Assembly: GCA_017623455.1 (NCBI GenBank)
Contig: JAGAPA010000068.1
Location: 1 to 64,000 of the forward strand
Direction: 5' to 3'
Origin: Clostridia bacterium
GTDB lineage: Bacteria > Bacillota > Clostridia > Christensenellales > Pumilibacteraceae
DNA: 64,000 nt
The notes beneath the pieces are model-generated. The model was not told the origin of the DNA, ran no database searches, and worked only from the letters and a program-made list of their open reading frames with translations. The position numbers were made by a program, and so were the translations under genes. Shown here in pieces: positions 51,635 to 58,770 of this stretch. Numbering within the stretch: the stretch's first letter is position 1; each line of letters opens with the position of its first letter.

Positions 51635-52627
51635 TCAGCTTATTATATTGTTTGCGCTCGCCTTGATGAGCCTGTTCATTACTCCAAGTCCGTATCCGCT
51701 GTCGTCCACACCCTCGCAAAGAATAACGTCAAACTCTTCTCTGTCCGCACGGCGCAAAAACCTGAACAGGTTGTGAGCATACTCCTCGGCGTTCTTTCCT
51801 ACGTTATAAACAGTGCGATCACCGTACGCATTAACGTTGTCGGAAAGTGCGAAAATTACTGCTTTTCCGTTATACGTATCGTACTTTTCGATTACTTTTG
51901 TCTGTAAATCCTCACTCGGCAAAAACAGGAATACGGGGGCTTTGGGCGAATAGTGCTTATACTTCATTCCCGGACAAAGCGCTACGGTAGAGCTTTTTAC
52001 CACCTCTATCTTACCAAGCTTTTCCTCGAGAATTTCAACGGGCATACCGCCTGCTCTTAACAGTCTTGTTTTCTCGGTGGTAAGGTCTATTATGGTAGAC
52101 TCAACTCCCACTTTACATTCTCCGCCGTCCAAGATTGCATAAATCTTACCGTCAAGGTCGTACAAAACGTGAGTGGCTTTTGTGGGGGAGGGGCGAGTAC
52201 TGGTATTTGCAGAGGGTGCACACACGGGCACTCCGCTCTCTTTGATAAGACGAAGCGCAACCTCGTTTTCGGGCATGCGTATTCCCACGGTATCAAGACC
52301 GCCCGTAACGCACGAGGGCACGATATCCTTTTTCTTAAGCACCATAGTAACGGGACCGGGCATAAAGTTTTGCATAACGATTCTTGCCCTGTCGTTTACG
52401 TACGCAAGCTTTTCTATCATCTCAAAGTCCGCAACGTGCACGATAAGAGGATTGTCGCTCGGTCTACCCTTAGCCTCGTAGATCTTTTTTACTCCGCTTT
52501 CACAAAGTGCGTTTGCGCCCAAGCCGTACACCGTTTCGGTAGGGATTGCAACCACTTCTCCGTCCTGCAGTAACTTTGCGCAGTACGCGTAGTTTTCGTT
52601 ATTAGGTTGTAAAATTTTCGTTTCCAT
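51635..52627 (-). CDS. tsaC: L-threonylcarbamoyladenylate synthase, Sua5 type
   Basis: Makes threonylcarbamoyl-AMP, the first step of t6A modification at position 37 of ANN-decoding tRNAs. The 330-residue protein has the YrdC domain (about 1-200: VAIPTETVYGLGANAL, KGRPSDNPLIVH, PGPVTMVLKKKD, and GVPVCAPSANTSTRPSPT) and the C-terminal Sua5 domain (about 220-330: PGMKYKHYSPKAPVFLF), so it is the long Sua5 form, not the short TsaC. I start at ATG 52627. The frame can be extended to 52663, but that stretch is the promoter. The -10 box ends 7 nt before the ATG and there is no Shine-Dalgarno site, so the mRNA is probably leaderless. Confidence 0.95.
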   Translation of the reverse strand: METKILQPNNENYAYCAKLLQDGEVVAIPTETVYGLGANALCESGVKKIYEAKGRPSDNPLIVHVADFEMIEKLAYVNDRARIVMQNFMPGPVTMVLKKKDIVPSCVTGGLDTVGIRMPENEVALRLIKESGVPVCAPSANTSTRPSPTKATHVLYDLDGKIYAILDGGECKVGVESTIIDLTTEKTRLLRAGGMPVEILEEKLGKIEVVKSSTVALCPGMKYKHYSPKAPVFLFLPSEDLQTKVIEKYDTYNGKAVIFALSDNVNAYGDRTVYNVGKNAEEYAHNLFRFLRRADREEFDVILCEGVDDSGYGLGVMNRLIKASANNIIS

Positions 52628-52634
52628 AGCTATA

Positions 52635-52663
52635 ATTATGAATAAATTAACGTATTTTGTCAA
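52635..52663 (-). promoter_or_regulatory. Promoter of the Sua5-type gene, predicts leaderless mRNA
   Basis: Minus-strand TTGACA, 17-nt spacer, CATAAT; 7 nt separate the -10 box from the ATG, so the expected start of transcription falls on the start codon. Confidence 0.75.
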
Positions 52664-52674
52664 GAATTTAGGGT

Positions 52675-53415
52675 ATGAAAAATAAAATTAGGAATTTTAT
52701 TGACGCAATTTTTTCGTTTCTGCTCTTTTTTATCGTGTTTTACGCCTTGCTTGATAGGTATCACGACAAGCTTTTAAGTATTCTTGGCAGTATAGACGTC
52801 GCACTGATCCTGCAATGCGTCTACCTTGGCAAAAGCCGTGAAAGCAGACTGAAAAACGAGCAAAAGGAAAACCTTAAAAACTTTTTTATCTTCACGCCCG
52901 TAAACTGCGCTTCCTATTTTGCTCACGCGTTGTCCGTTCGCTATAAAACCGAACGCAAAGGCAACGAGCTGACCGTAGGCGACGCGTGCGTGTATTTTGC
53001 GCTTTCGCTCTCTCCGCTTTCGTACTCAAACGTTGTGGATGCGTTCAAAAAGCGAACTTCGGACAAAACGGTAATTATGTGCTTTTCGTGCGATAAAAAG
53101 GCGTTTCGTCTTGCCCAAAGCTTGCCATGGAATGTAAAAATCATGCAGGAAGACGAGGTTTTCGAACTATTACGCACCTTTAACGCACTACCCGATAAGC
53201 GCGTGGAAATTACGAAAAAGTACCCTATAAAAAACGTTCTTTTCGATATTGCAAATGCAAAAATAAATAAACGTTTGCTCTTTTCCGCGTTTATCGTGGC
53301 TTTGTTTTCGCTTCTCACTCCGTTTAAGAATTATTATATTTTCTTTGCGGTGTTTCTTATCTTACTCTCTATTATTCCGTCGTTTATCCGACTTGTTTTG
53401 AAAAAGCAAGGCTGA
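52675..53415 (+). CDS. Membrane protein of unknown function
   Basis: A 246-residue protein divergent from the Sua5-type gene (47 bp between starts). It has two N-terminal hydrophobic segments (AIFSFLLFFIVFYALLD and ILGSIDVALILQCVYLG), a cytosolic-looking basic middle of about 140 residues (containing FFIFTPVNCASYFAHALS and KTVIMCFSCDKKAFRLAQSL), and two C-terminal segments (LLFSAFIVALFSLLTPF, YYIFFAVFLILLSIIPSFI). No known motif is recognised. The middle domain has a Rossmann-like alternation (TVIMCFSCDKKAFRLA), but this is weak. No clear ribosome site or promoter is visible; codon use is like its neighbours. It is one of the few plus-strand genes here. Confidence 0.65.
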   Translation: MKNKIRNFIDAIFSFLLFFIVFYALLDRYHDKLLSILGSIDVALILQCVYLGKSRESRLKNEQKENLKNFFIFTPVNCASYFAHALSVRYKTERKGNELTVGDACVYFALSLSPLSYSNVVDAFKKRTSDKTVIMCFSCDKKAFRLAQSLPWNVKIMQEDEVFELLRTFNALPDKRVEITKKYPIKNVLFDIANAKINKRLLFSAFIVALFSLLTPFKNYYIFFAVFLILLSIIPSFIRLVLKKQG

Positions 53416-53434
53416 AAAAAAGTTCCGCTATCGT

Positions 53435-53467
53435 TTAGCGTGTTATCCTTAACGGAGAACACGCTAA
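53435..53467 (+). terminator. Hairpin after the membrane-protein gene, possible terminator
   Basis: Perfect 10-bp stem TTAGCGTGTT/AACACGCTAA with a 13-nt loop, 20 nt past the stop codon. No T-tract follows, so termination here is uncertain. Confidence 0.45.
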
Positions 53468-53489
53468 AACTAAGTTTGTCCTTTGGGCA

Positions 53490-53634
53490 AGTGAAGTTAT
53501 CTTCGATAGTGAAGTTCACTTCGTGAGTGAAGTTTCGCCTAACGGCGAAGTTATGGGCAAACTTAACTTCACTTATGCATAGCATAAACTTCACTACGTA
53601 GCAACTTCACTTTTGCAATAGCAAAAACTTCACC
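53490..53634. repeat. Array of AGTGAAGTT repeats separated by variable self-complementary spacers
   Basis: AGTGAAGTT occurs at 53490, 53508, 53526 and, degenerate, at 53544, with an exact 18-bp period; its complement AACTTCACT occurs at 53565, 53587, 53603 and 53626. Each spacer is a different small palindrome: ATC-TTC-GAT, CAC-TTC-GTG, TTCGCC-TAAC-GGCGAA, TATGC-ATA-GCATA, CTACGTAG and TTTGC-AATA-GCAAA. The two halves together also form one large inverted repeat. There is no ORF. The rest of the gene-free stretch 53635-53819 holds a terminator and a 12-bp palindrome TTGACTAGTCAA near 53731. Confidence 0.9.
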
Positions 53635-53652
53635 AACAGAACCTCACCAACA

Positions 53653-53693
53653 GAAAAAGAGAGAACTTAGCAAAACGCTTTGTTCTCTCTTTC
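53653..53693 (-). terminator. Bidirectional terminator between convergent genes
   Basis: Stem AGAGAGAAC/GTTCTCTCT with a 15-nt loop. On the minus strand it is followed by TTTTTC and would serve the sialidase-fold gene; on the plus strand TTTC follows. Confidence 0.75.
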
Positions 53694-53819
53694 TGCTTGT
53701 AATATGGGTTCGGGCTTAGTCCATTTGTTTTTGACTAGTCAAATGCGATGCTCGCACTTAGTGGTATTTTTATAATTCTCCGCTAAGAACATCACCCATT
53801 TTAGCGAAGCTTTGAATTT

Positions 53820-55067
53820 TTATTCTTCAACAATGCTTATTTTTCTTACGATAATGGATTTTGCTCTCACGCCTTCGGGAGTGGTGAGCTGAAAGTTACT
53901 GTAAGTAAGGAATGCCGTTTTATCGTCGTAGGCGCACACGTCGTTATTAGAACACGTATACTCCCAATATCCGTTATAATAATACTCTTTAGGAACGTCA
54001 AGAACGTGGATAACGTCGTCCCATTCCTTGCCTTTACCGTCGTAGCACGCTCTAACGTATACGTCAGGACGTCCGCTTGTCATAAGGATCGTGCCGTCAC
54101 CCTTTTTAACAGAACGCGGAAGAACGCCGTACTCGTAAAAAACCTCGGGCTTTGTCCAGGTTTTGCCTTTATCGTACGAATACGTAATCATACACTTGGG
54201 CGAGGGATGATCGTCGTCGCCTATTACGTAAGGACTGATAGAACCCGAGCGCATTATCATAAAGAACGAGCCGTCGTCGCAAATCTCGAACGCGCATTCC
54301 ATAAAGCCCTCAACCTCGATAGCATTGGGGATATTGTATTCGTCATGGTATTCGCACGTGCCCACGTGTTCCCACGAATAACCGTGATCGGTGGATTTAA
54401 GCATACTCATACTGCGATAACCCGACACCAGACTTCCATCGGGGTTTACGCAATGTGTGGCAACGGGAAGATATAACACGCCATCCTTATCCTCTCTATA
54501 AGGCTGAGCGTACATTGCACCAACGTAACCGTTAAAAACAAGACCGTAAGCCAAATCGTCCCACCTAACCTCACAAAGTTGATTTACAAGCTCTGTTTCG
54601 CCTTTTTTTAGACGGTGTGACATTATTGTTTTGTTACAGTCGTCACCCAATATTTTACGCATTTCGGCATTTGTATAAACGCCTTTATATGCAGGAACTT
54701 TCATTTTATCCGCGCCACGTTCAACGGCAGGCTCGCCAAGTTTTGCAAGAAGTTCTTTGTCCGTAATAAGCGGAGATCCGGTAAAACGAACTTTATCACC
54801 GTTAGAAATGGGAGTTTGCGCCTCCGTCCATTCCTTTGCCGGATTTTCTACTCTTGCCCAGGTTACACCACAGTCAACAGACTTGAAAACGGGATTTCTA
54901 TTCTCCCTGTCGTGATTTTCATACTCATCCCTAACTCCACTAAAACGCACGTATAGTACGCCGTTGGAACATCTGATTTCGGGGTCTTGCCATCCACCCG
55001 CTCTTATGGCTTCCGTTGTGCTTTGCGATACGATTACAGGCTCGCCGATTACCAATTTTTTCATCAT
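53820..55067 (-). CDS. Sialidase-fold (BNR/Asp-box) glycoside hydrolase-like protein
   Basis: A 415-residue protein with three Asp-box motifs: KSVDCGVTWARV (about 63), KSTDHGYSWEHV (about 226) and YSYDKGKTWTKP (about 293). These mark a six-bladed beta-propeller of the sialidase type. There is no signal peptide or membrane segment, so it is probably cytosolic. Candidate active-site residues (an early Arg in GGWQDPEIR, Glu-rich loops) are present but I cannot confirm a full sialidase arginine triad, so exo-sialidase activity is not proven; other propeller hydrolases or lyases are possible. The gene stands alone, without sialic-acid uptake or catabolic genes nearby. AGAGG precedes two adjacent ATG codons; either may start. 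Confidence 0.75.
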   Translation of the reverse strand: MMKKLVIGEPVIVSQSTTEAIRAGGWQDPEIRCSNGVLYVRFSGVRDEYENHDRENRNPVFKSVDCGVTWARVENPAKEWTEAQTPISNGDKVRFTGSPLITDKELLAKLGEPAVERGADKMKVPAYKGVYTNAEMRKILGDDCNKTIMSHRLKKGETELVNQLCEVRWDDLAYGLVFNGYVGAMYAQPYREDKDGVLYLPVATHCVNPDGSLVSGYRSMSMLKSTDHGYSWEHVGTCEYHDEYNIPNAIEVEGFMECAFEICDDGSFFMIMRSGSISPYVIGDDDHPSPKCMITYSYDKGKTWTKPEVFYEYGVLPRSVKKGDGTILMTSGRPDVYVRACYDGKGKEWDDVIHVLDVPKEYYYNGYWEYTCSNNDVCAYDDKTAFLTYSNFQLTTPEGVRAKSIIVRKISIVEE

Positions 55068-55189
55068 TATTACCTCTATTGTTTTTACGTTTTCCGTATA
55101 CCTTTATTATACTTCACTAAAGCTGATTTGTCAATCTAAAAATCTTGCCAAAAATACAACATTCTTGGTGGGCAGACCCAAGCGTGACG

Positions 55190-55575
55190 CTTGACCCGAT
55201 ATGGTTATTTTACTGTAGTTTATATATAAGTAATGTAAGTGCTTTTTTTGGGGGCATCTATAAATTTTTTTTTAAGCGTGACGCTTGACCCGATATGGTT
55301 ATTTTACTGTAGTTTATATATGAGTAATGTAAGTGTTTTTTTTGGGGCATCTTTTTTTTGTAGTCCCACTGTCATTATTGTTATTTTACTATAGTTTATA
55401 TATAAGTAATGTAAGTGCTTTTTTTTGGAGCATCTATAAATTTTTTTTAAGCGTGACGCTTGACCCGATATGGTTATTTTACTGTAGTTTATATATGAGT
55501 AATGTAAGTGCTTTTTTTTTGGGCATCTTGTTTTTTTGAAGTTCCACTGTCATTATTGTTATTTTGCGGTAGTTT
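55190..55575. repeat. Compound tandem repeat, five copies in two alternating forms
   Basis: The core TTATTTTACTGTAGTTTATA continuing to AGTAATGTAAGTG recurs from 55205, 55299, 55381, 55474 and, diverged, 55559 (spacing 94, 82, 93, 85). Copies 1, 2 and 4 follow AAGCGTGACGCTTGACCCGA, which itself contains the palindrome AAGCGTGACGCTT; copies 3 and 5 follow a different leader, CCACTGTCATTATTG. So a unit of about 176 bp has been duplicated. The region 55068-55652 has no supported gene. Confidence 0.85.
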
Positions 55576-55652
55576 GTATATATGCGGACAACAAAAAAAG
55601 TAAGACGGTTATAAATTTTACGTCTTACTCTTTGCATTTAGTTATATATGTA

Positions 55653-55997
55653 CTATTCCTTAGCTAAATCGGTAGCATCTTCTTCTTTTACGATATCGAG
55701 TTTAACCTCTTCAGGCACGTCTTCCGCAACACCTTCGGACGCCGTCTTTTCCTCAGCCTCAGCCTGTTCCTTAAGGATTTCCTCCATACGTTTTTTCTGC
55801 GCTTCCTTGCCGTATCTGTTATCGATAACGATAGAAAGATAAAGACCTACGGCAATACAACCCGTAAGTATGGTCAAAAGCCCAATCGCACCGTTAAGTA
55901 GGGTGCTATCAATAAGATACGTCATAAACGACGCGAGGAAGGCAAGCATAAATATGAGCGCCAATATGGCAATAATTTTTCTAACTTTAGTATTCAT
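55653..55997 (-). CDS. Small two-helix membrane protein with acidic tail
   Basis: A 114-residue protein. Two transmembrane segments (KIIAILALIFMLAFLASFMTY and, after a short loop, a second ending AVGLYLSIVI) are followed by a charged helical tail (about 65-114) rich in Glu and Lys (KRMEEILKEQAEAEEKTAS). No family is recognised. I start at ATG 55997; a TTG nine codons earlier lies inside the promoter. The -10 box TATAAT is 6 nt before the ATG with no Shine-Dalgarno site, so the mRNA should be leaderless. Confidence 0.7.
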   Translation of the reverse strand: MNTKVRKIIAILALIFMLAFLASFMTYLIDSTLLNGAIGLLTILTGCIAVGLYLSIVIDNRYGKEAQKKRMEEILKEQAEAEEKTASEGVAEDVPEEVKLDIVKEEDATDLAKE

Positions 55998-56003
55998 AAA
56001 TTT

Positions 56004-56032
56004 ATTATAATCTATTTTTTTCAATAATGCAA
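56004..56032 (-). promoter_or_regulatory. Promoter of the small membrane protein, predicts leaderless mRNA
   Basis: Minus-strand TTGCAT, 17-nt spacer, TATAAT, then AAATTT and the ATG. Confidence 0.75.
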
Positions 56033-56258
56033 GTATTTTTGAGAATTTTGTATAAATTTTACCAATTTATGACATACGTTACACTCAAAATCTGCATTTT
56101 AACACAAACACACATCCAAAGAACCAAAACAATCCTATTCGCCACACCAATTCCTACTGTTGGACACTATCAGCATACACGTCCGCTCTTGTTCTTTAGA
56201 ATTTTTACGTTCACAACAGCAAGCCTTTGCCTTAAATACCGTTTTCCGAAACGCACTA

Positions 56259-56288
56259 TTGACAAAACGAACCGATTTATGTTAATAT
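56259..56288 (+). promoter_or_regulatory. Promoter of the second AraC-family gene
   Basis: TTGACA, 18-nt spacer, TAATAT, about 20 nt before the start codon. The preceding 56043-56258 shows no gene or repeat. Confidence 0.65.
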
Positions 56289-56308
56289 TAGAAACAGCGA
56301 GGTGAAAA

Positions 56309-57121
56309 ATGGATATAAAAAAACTATTGCTTACCGATTTTAACGTACGCTTTATTAACGCAATGAAGCAGTTTTGGTTAGACGAAAGGCATTTCAGCTG
56401 TATTGACAACCCCAAAAAAAATAATCTTTTACTGCTTTTGAGTGACTGCTCGGTTTCATACTGCACCAAAAACGGCGAAAAAATAACGGCGAGAAGCGGT
56501 GACGTGGTGTTTACTCCAACAGGTAGCGAATACACCGCCACAATCACCAAAAACCACCCAAACGGATTTACCGTGGGTGTTAATTTCGAGCTTTTTGGTG
56601 ATGATTTTGCACCTGTTATAATAGACGGAACGGTAAACGTATTTAGCGGATTGGGGAAAAACACGGAATTTTTATTTAATAAAATCCTGCTCGACAGCGT
56701 GATGCAAACGTATCTTAAAAAGCGCATACTGTTGATGGAGATTTTACAGGCGTTATACCCTCCACTACCCGAAAAAGAGGCAAGCCCCATACTTTTGCCT
56801 GCGCTCAATTATCTGTCGGCAAACCCGGACAAGGCAACTTCCATCCCCGATCTTGCAAAAATGTGTAACGTAAGCGAAGTATACTTTAGAAAAAAGTTCA
56901 GACAGTTTGCGAACGCATCGCCCATAGAGTACCGTAACGCGCTAAGACTAGAAAAAGCAAAAAACATGCTGGAAAACGAACAGCTGTCCGTGCAGGAGAT
57001 ATCCGACGCGTTGGGCTACTCCACCGTTTCGCACTTTATTCAGCAATTCAAAAAACGCTACTCAGTATCGCCGTTTGCCTACAAAAAAGATTATAATGCA
57101 AATAATAAGGGACAGTTATAG
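56309..57121 (+). CDS. AraC-family transcriptional regulator
   Basis: A 270-residue regulator. The N-terminal cupin-like sensor (about 40-115) includes KITARSGDVVFTPTGSEYTA, the typical G-D-x-x-x-x-P strand. The C-terminal DNA-binding domain (about 165-265) has both helix-turn-helix units: TSIPDLAKMCNVSEVYFRKK and LSVQEISDALGYSTVSHFIQ, ending QFKKRYSVSPFAYKK in line with the family signature. GAGGTG lies 4 nt before the ATG. It has no obvious divergent target: the neighbours are the small membrane protein (upstream, divergent) and, convergently, a tiny ORF and egsA. Its 3' end overlaps the tiny ORF by 6 nt on the other strand. Ligand and target unknown. Confidence 0.9.
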   Translation: MDIKKLLLTDFNVRFINAMKQFWLDERHFSCIDNPKKNNLLLLLSDCSVSYCTKNGEKITARSGDVVFTPTGSEYTATITKNHPNGFTVGVNFELFGDDFAPVIIDGTVNVFSGLGKNTEFLFNKILLDSVMQTYLKKRILLMEILQALYPPLPEKEASPILLPALNYLSANPDKATSIPDLAKMCNVSEVYFRKKFRQFANASPIEYRNALRLEKAKNMLENEQLSVQEISDALGYSTVSHFIQQFKKRYSVSPFAYKKDYNANNKGQL

Positions 57122-57235
57122 GTCGTCGGCATCCTGCGTAGGCTGTCCGCCATCCGTCGGATTTCCCGTATACGTCCCGTTTGGATCGTTCTTGCTCGTG
57201 AACATTTTCTTGATTTTTTCGAAAAGACTTTTCAT
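57116..57235 (-). CDS. 39-residue small protein
   Basis: A short frame with a good ribosome site (AAGGAG, 8 nt before the ATG at 57235). The first 15 residues (MKSLFEKIKKMFTSK) form a basic amphipathic helix; the rest is polar and Gly/Asp-rich (NDPNGTYTGNPTDGG, ending DADDL). It lies directly after the terminator-like hairpin that follows egsA, so it may be expressed by readthrough or from an unseen promoter. No homologue is known to me. Its stop region overlaps the convergent AraC gene by 6 nt. A membrane-surface peptide is the simplest guess from the helix. Confidence 0.6.
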   Translation of the reverse strand: MKSLFEKIKKMFTSKNDPNGTYTGNPTDGGQPTQDADDL

Positions 57236-57251
57236 TTATAACACTCCTTAT

Positions 57252-57293
57252 AAAAAAAGTATGTGCAGTTTTTTCATTGCGCATACTTTTTTA
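57252..57293 (-). terminator. Terminator after egsA, upstream of the tiny ORF
   Basis: Near-perfect stem AAAAAAGTATG-GCA/TGC-CATACTTTTTT with a 10-nt loop. The poly-T on the minus strand runs directly into the AAGGAG of the 39-residue ORF. Confidence 0.8.
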
Positions 57294-57323
57294 TTTACGG
57301 TTATAACGAGAACCTTATTTTTA

Positions 57324-58607
57324 CTAACGATTATAATACAGATCAAGAACGTCAAGCCCAAGCATAGGAAGAAGTCTTGTTAAGTTTACGCGCTTTCTCA
57401 TAAACGCATGGAACTTAAGCCCGTCGTCACACAACTTTTTATCCACTTTAATATCCGCTATAGAAGTTGTTGCGCCTGCCTGTGCATAGAGCTTTTCAAG
57501 CTCTTCAACAGACGGAATTTCTTCCTTTATCGCCCTTCTTATCTCCTGCCACTTATCCTCAATAACTTTTGGATCAACCTCGTCTGTGATAGTGGGGGTA
57601 TTGAGCGACATCATTTCGGGGGTAAGATTTGGTCCGTACGCCCTCTTTATTTCTTCCCAATCAAGATTTTCCTTAGTCGCCTTGATATTTTCGATTTCTG
57701 CAACCTTGTGGTAGATCTTTGCAATCATAAGCGTGGAAACACCCACCTTTTTGCCGTGATAGTCCGCAAACTCACCGCGCTCTAACTTTTTACACTCCCA
57801 AAAATGCGACACTACGTGCTCAGCTCCCGACGCAGGACGGGAAGAGTTCGTAAACTGCATACAAAGCCCCGACAAAACGAGCGATTCCATAATAGCCTTT
57901 ACCGCTCTCTCGTCGTCTAAGCTTACGTACGGAGCAAGAGCCACTATTTCAGAAAGCGCCTGCCGTACAAGCTCCATAACCTTAGGACAAATATAATCAC
58001 CGTGCACAAGGTTTGCTATTCTCCAATCCGCCATTGCGATAAACTTTGCCATCATATCTCCAAAGCCCGCTTGCTTCAGCACCTTTGGCGCTTTTGCCAA
58101 AATCTTGGTGTCTGCAATGATAATTGAAGGCTGATGACATTGATAAGAGATCTTGAACCCGTTTTTAAGAATGGGCGCACCGTCCGATGCAAAACCGTCC
58201 ATAGAAGGCGCCGTAGCAAAAATCGCAAACGCCTTTTTCTCCAAAAACGTAGAATAACGGCAAATATCGTTACACGAGCCCGAGCCTACAGAAAGTATTC
58301 CGTCCACTCGTCTTAAAAGCAAGCGAAGCTCGTCAACCTCTTCCATTCTTGCTTCTTTCATATCGTCGTAAACGCGCATTTCCACAACAAACCCGCTATT
58401 TGTAAGATTTTCAATAATACCTGCGCTGACCTTAAACGAATTGCCGTCCGCAACGACAAGTATACGTTTGGGGAATCCGTTTGTATTCAGAATTTCTCCC
58501 ACTCTATAAAGGTTTCCGCTGTCAACCTCCAAAGCCTTCAAATCAAAACGATGCTCTTTTCCGCAAGCACAGTTTTCTACAGATTTTTTAAGAGCTACAA
58601 GATCCAT
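57324..58607 (-). CDS. egsA: sn-glycerol-1-phosphate dehydrogenase (AraM/EgsA type)
   Basis: A 427-residue member of the glycerol-1-phosphate dehydrogenase branch of the iron/zinc alcohol dehydrogenase superfamily. It reduces dihydroxyacetone phosphate to sn-glycerol 1-phosphate, the backbone stereoisomer of archaeal lipids; Bacillus AraM has this activity. NAD-binding blocks: ILVVADGNSFK and GILSVGSGSCNDICRYST (about 105-122). ATAPSMDGFASDGAPI is a strong family motif, and metal ligands are expected in GFGDMMAK (Asp) and in EHVVSHFWE and YHGKKVGVS (His). The C-terminal 120 residues are longer than in archaeal enzymes, as in AraM. AGAGGT is about 10 nt before the ATG. Its role in a bacterium (heptaprenylglyceryl phosphate or a polymer) is not shown here. 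Confidence 0.9.
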   Translation of the reverse strand: MDLVALKKSVENCACGKEHRFDLKALEVDSGNLYRVGEILNTNGFPKRILVVADGNSFKVSAGIIENLTNSGFVVEMRVYDDMKEARMEEVDELRLLLRRVDGILSVGSGSCNDICRYSTFLEKKAFAIFATAPSMDGFASDGAPILKNGFKISYQCHQPSIIIADTKILAKAPKVLKQAGFGDMMAKFIAMADWRIANLVHGDYICPKVMELVRQALSEIVALAPYVSLDDERAVKAIMESLVLSGLCMQFTNSSRPASGAEHVVSHFWECKKLERGEFADYHGKKVGVSTLMIAKIYHKVAEIENIKATKENLDWEEIKRAYGPNLTPEMMSLNTPTITDEVDPKVIEDKWQEIRRAIKEEIPSVEELEKLYAQAGATTSIADIKVDKKLCDDGLKFHAFMRKRVNLTRLLPMLGLDVLDLYYNR

Positions 58608-58643
58608 TGTTTTTTTACCTCTTATCAGTTTATTTGCAGTTTT

Positions 58644-58672
58644 ATTGTAGTAGCATAATCAAAAAAAGTCAA
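58644..58672 (-). promoter_or_regulatory. Promoter of egsA
   Basis: Minus-strand TTGACT, 17-nt spacer, TACAAT, leader about 30 nt. Confidence 0.75.
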
Positions 58673-58770
58673 TCAAATTGCTCAAACGCGCAACTTTTGA
58701 AAATTCTCAATCAAAAAACCACTCTTTCCTATCGTTTTATCTCTCAATCACGCAATATAGACGTTTATTG

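Noticed and set aside
53490..53634. Possible CRISPR array
   Set aside because: Repeats are only 9 bp, spacers are 7-14 bp and self-complementary, orientation flips half way, and there are no cas genes.
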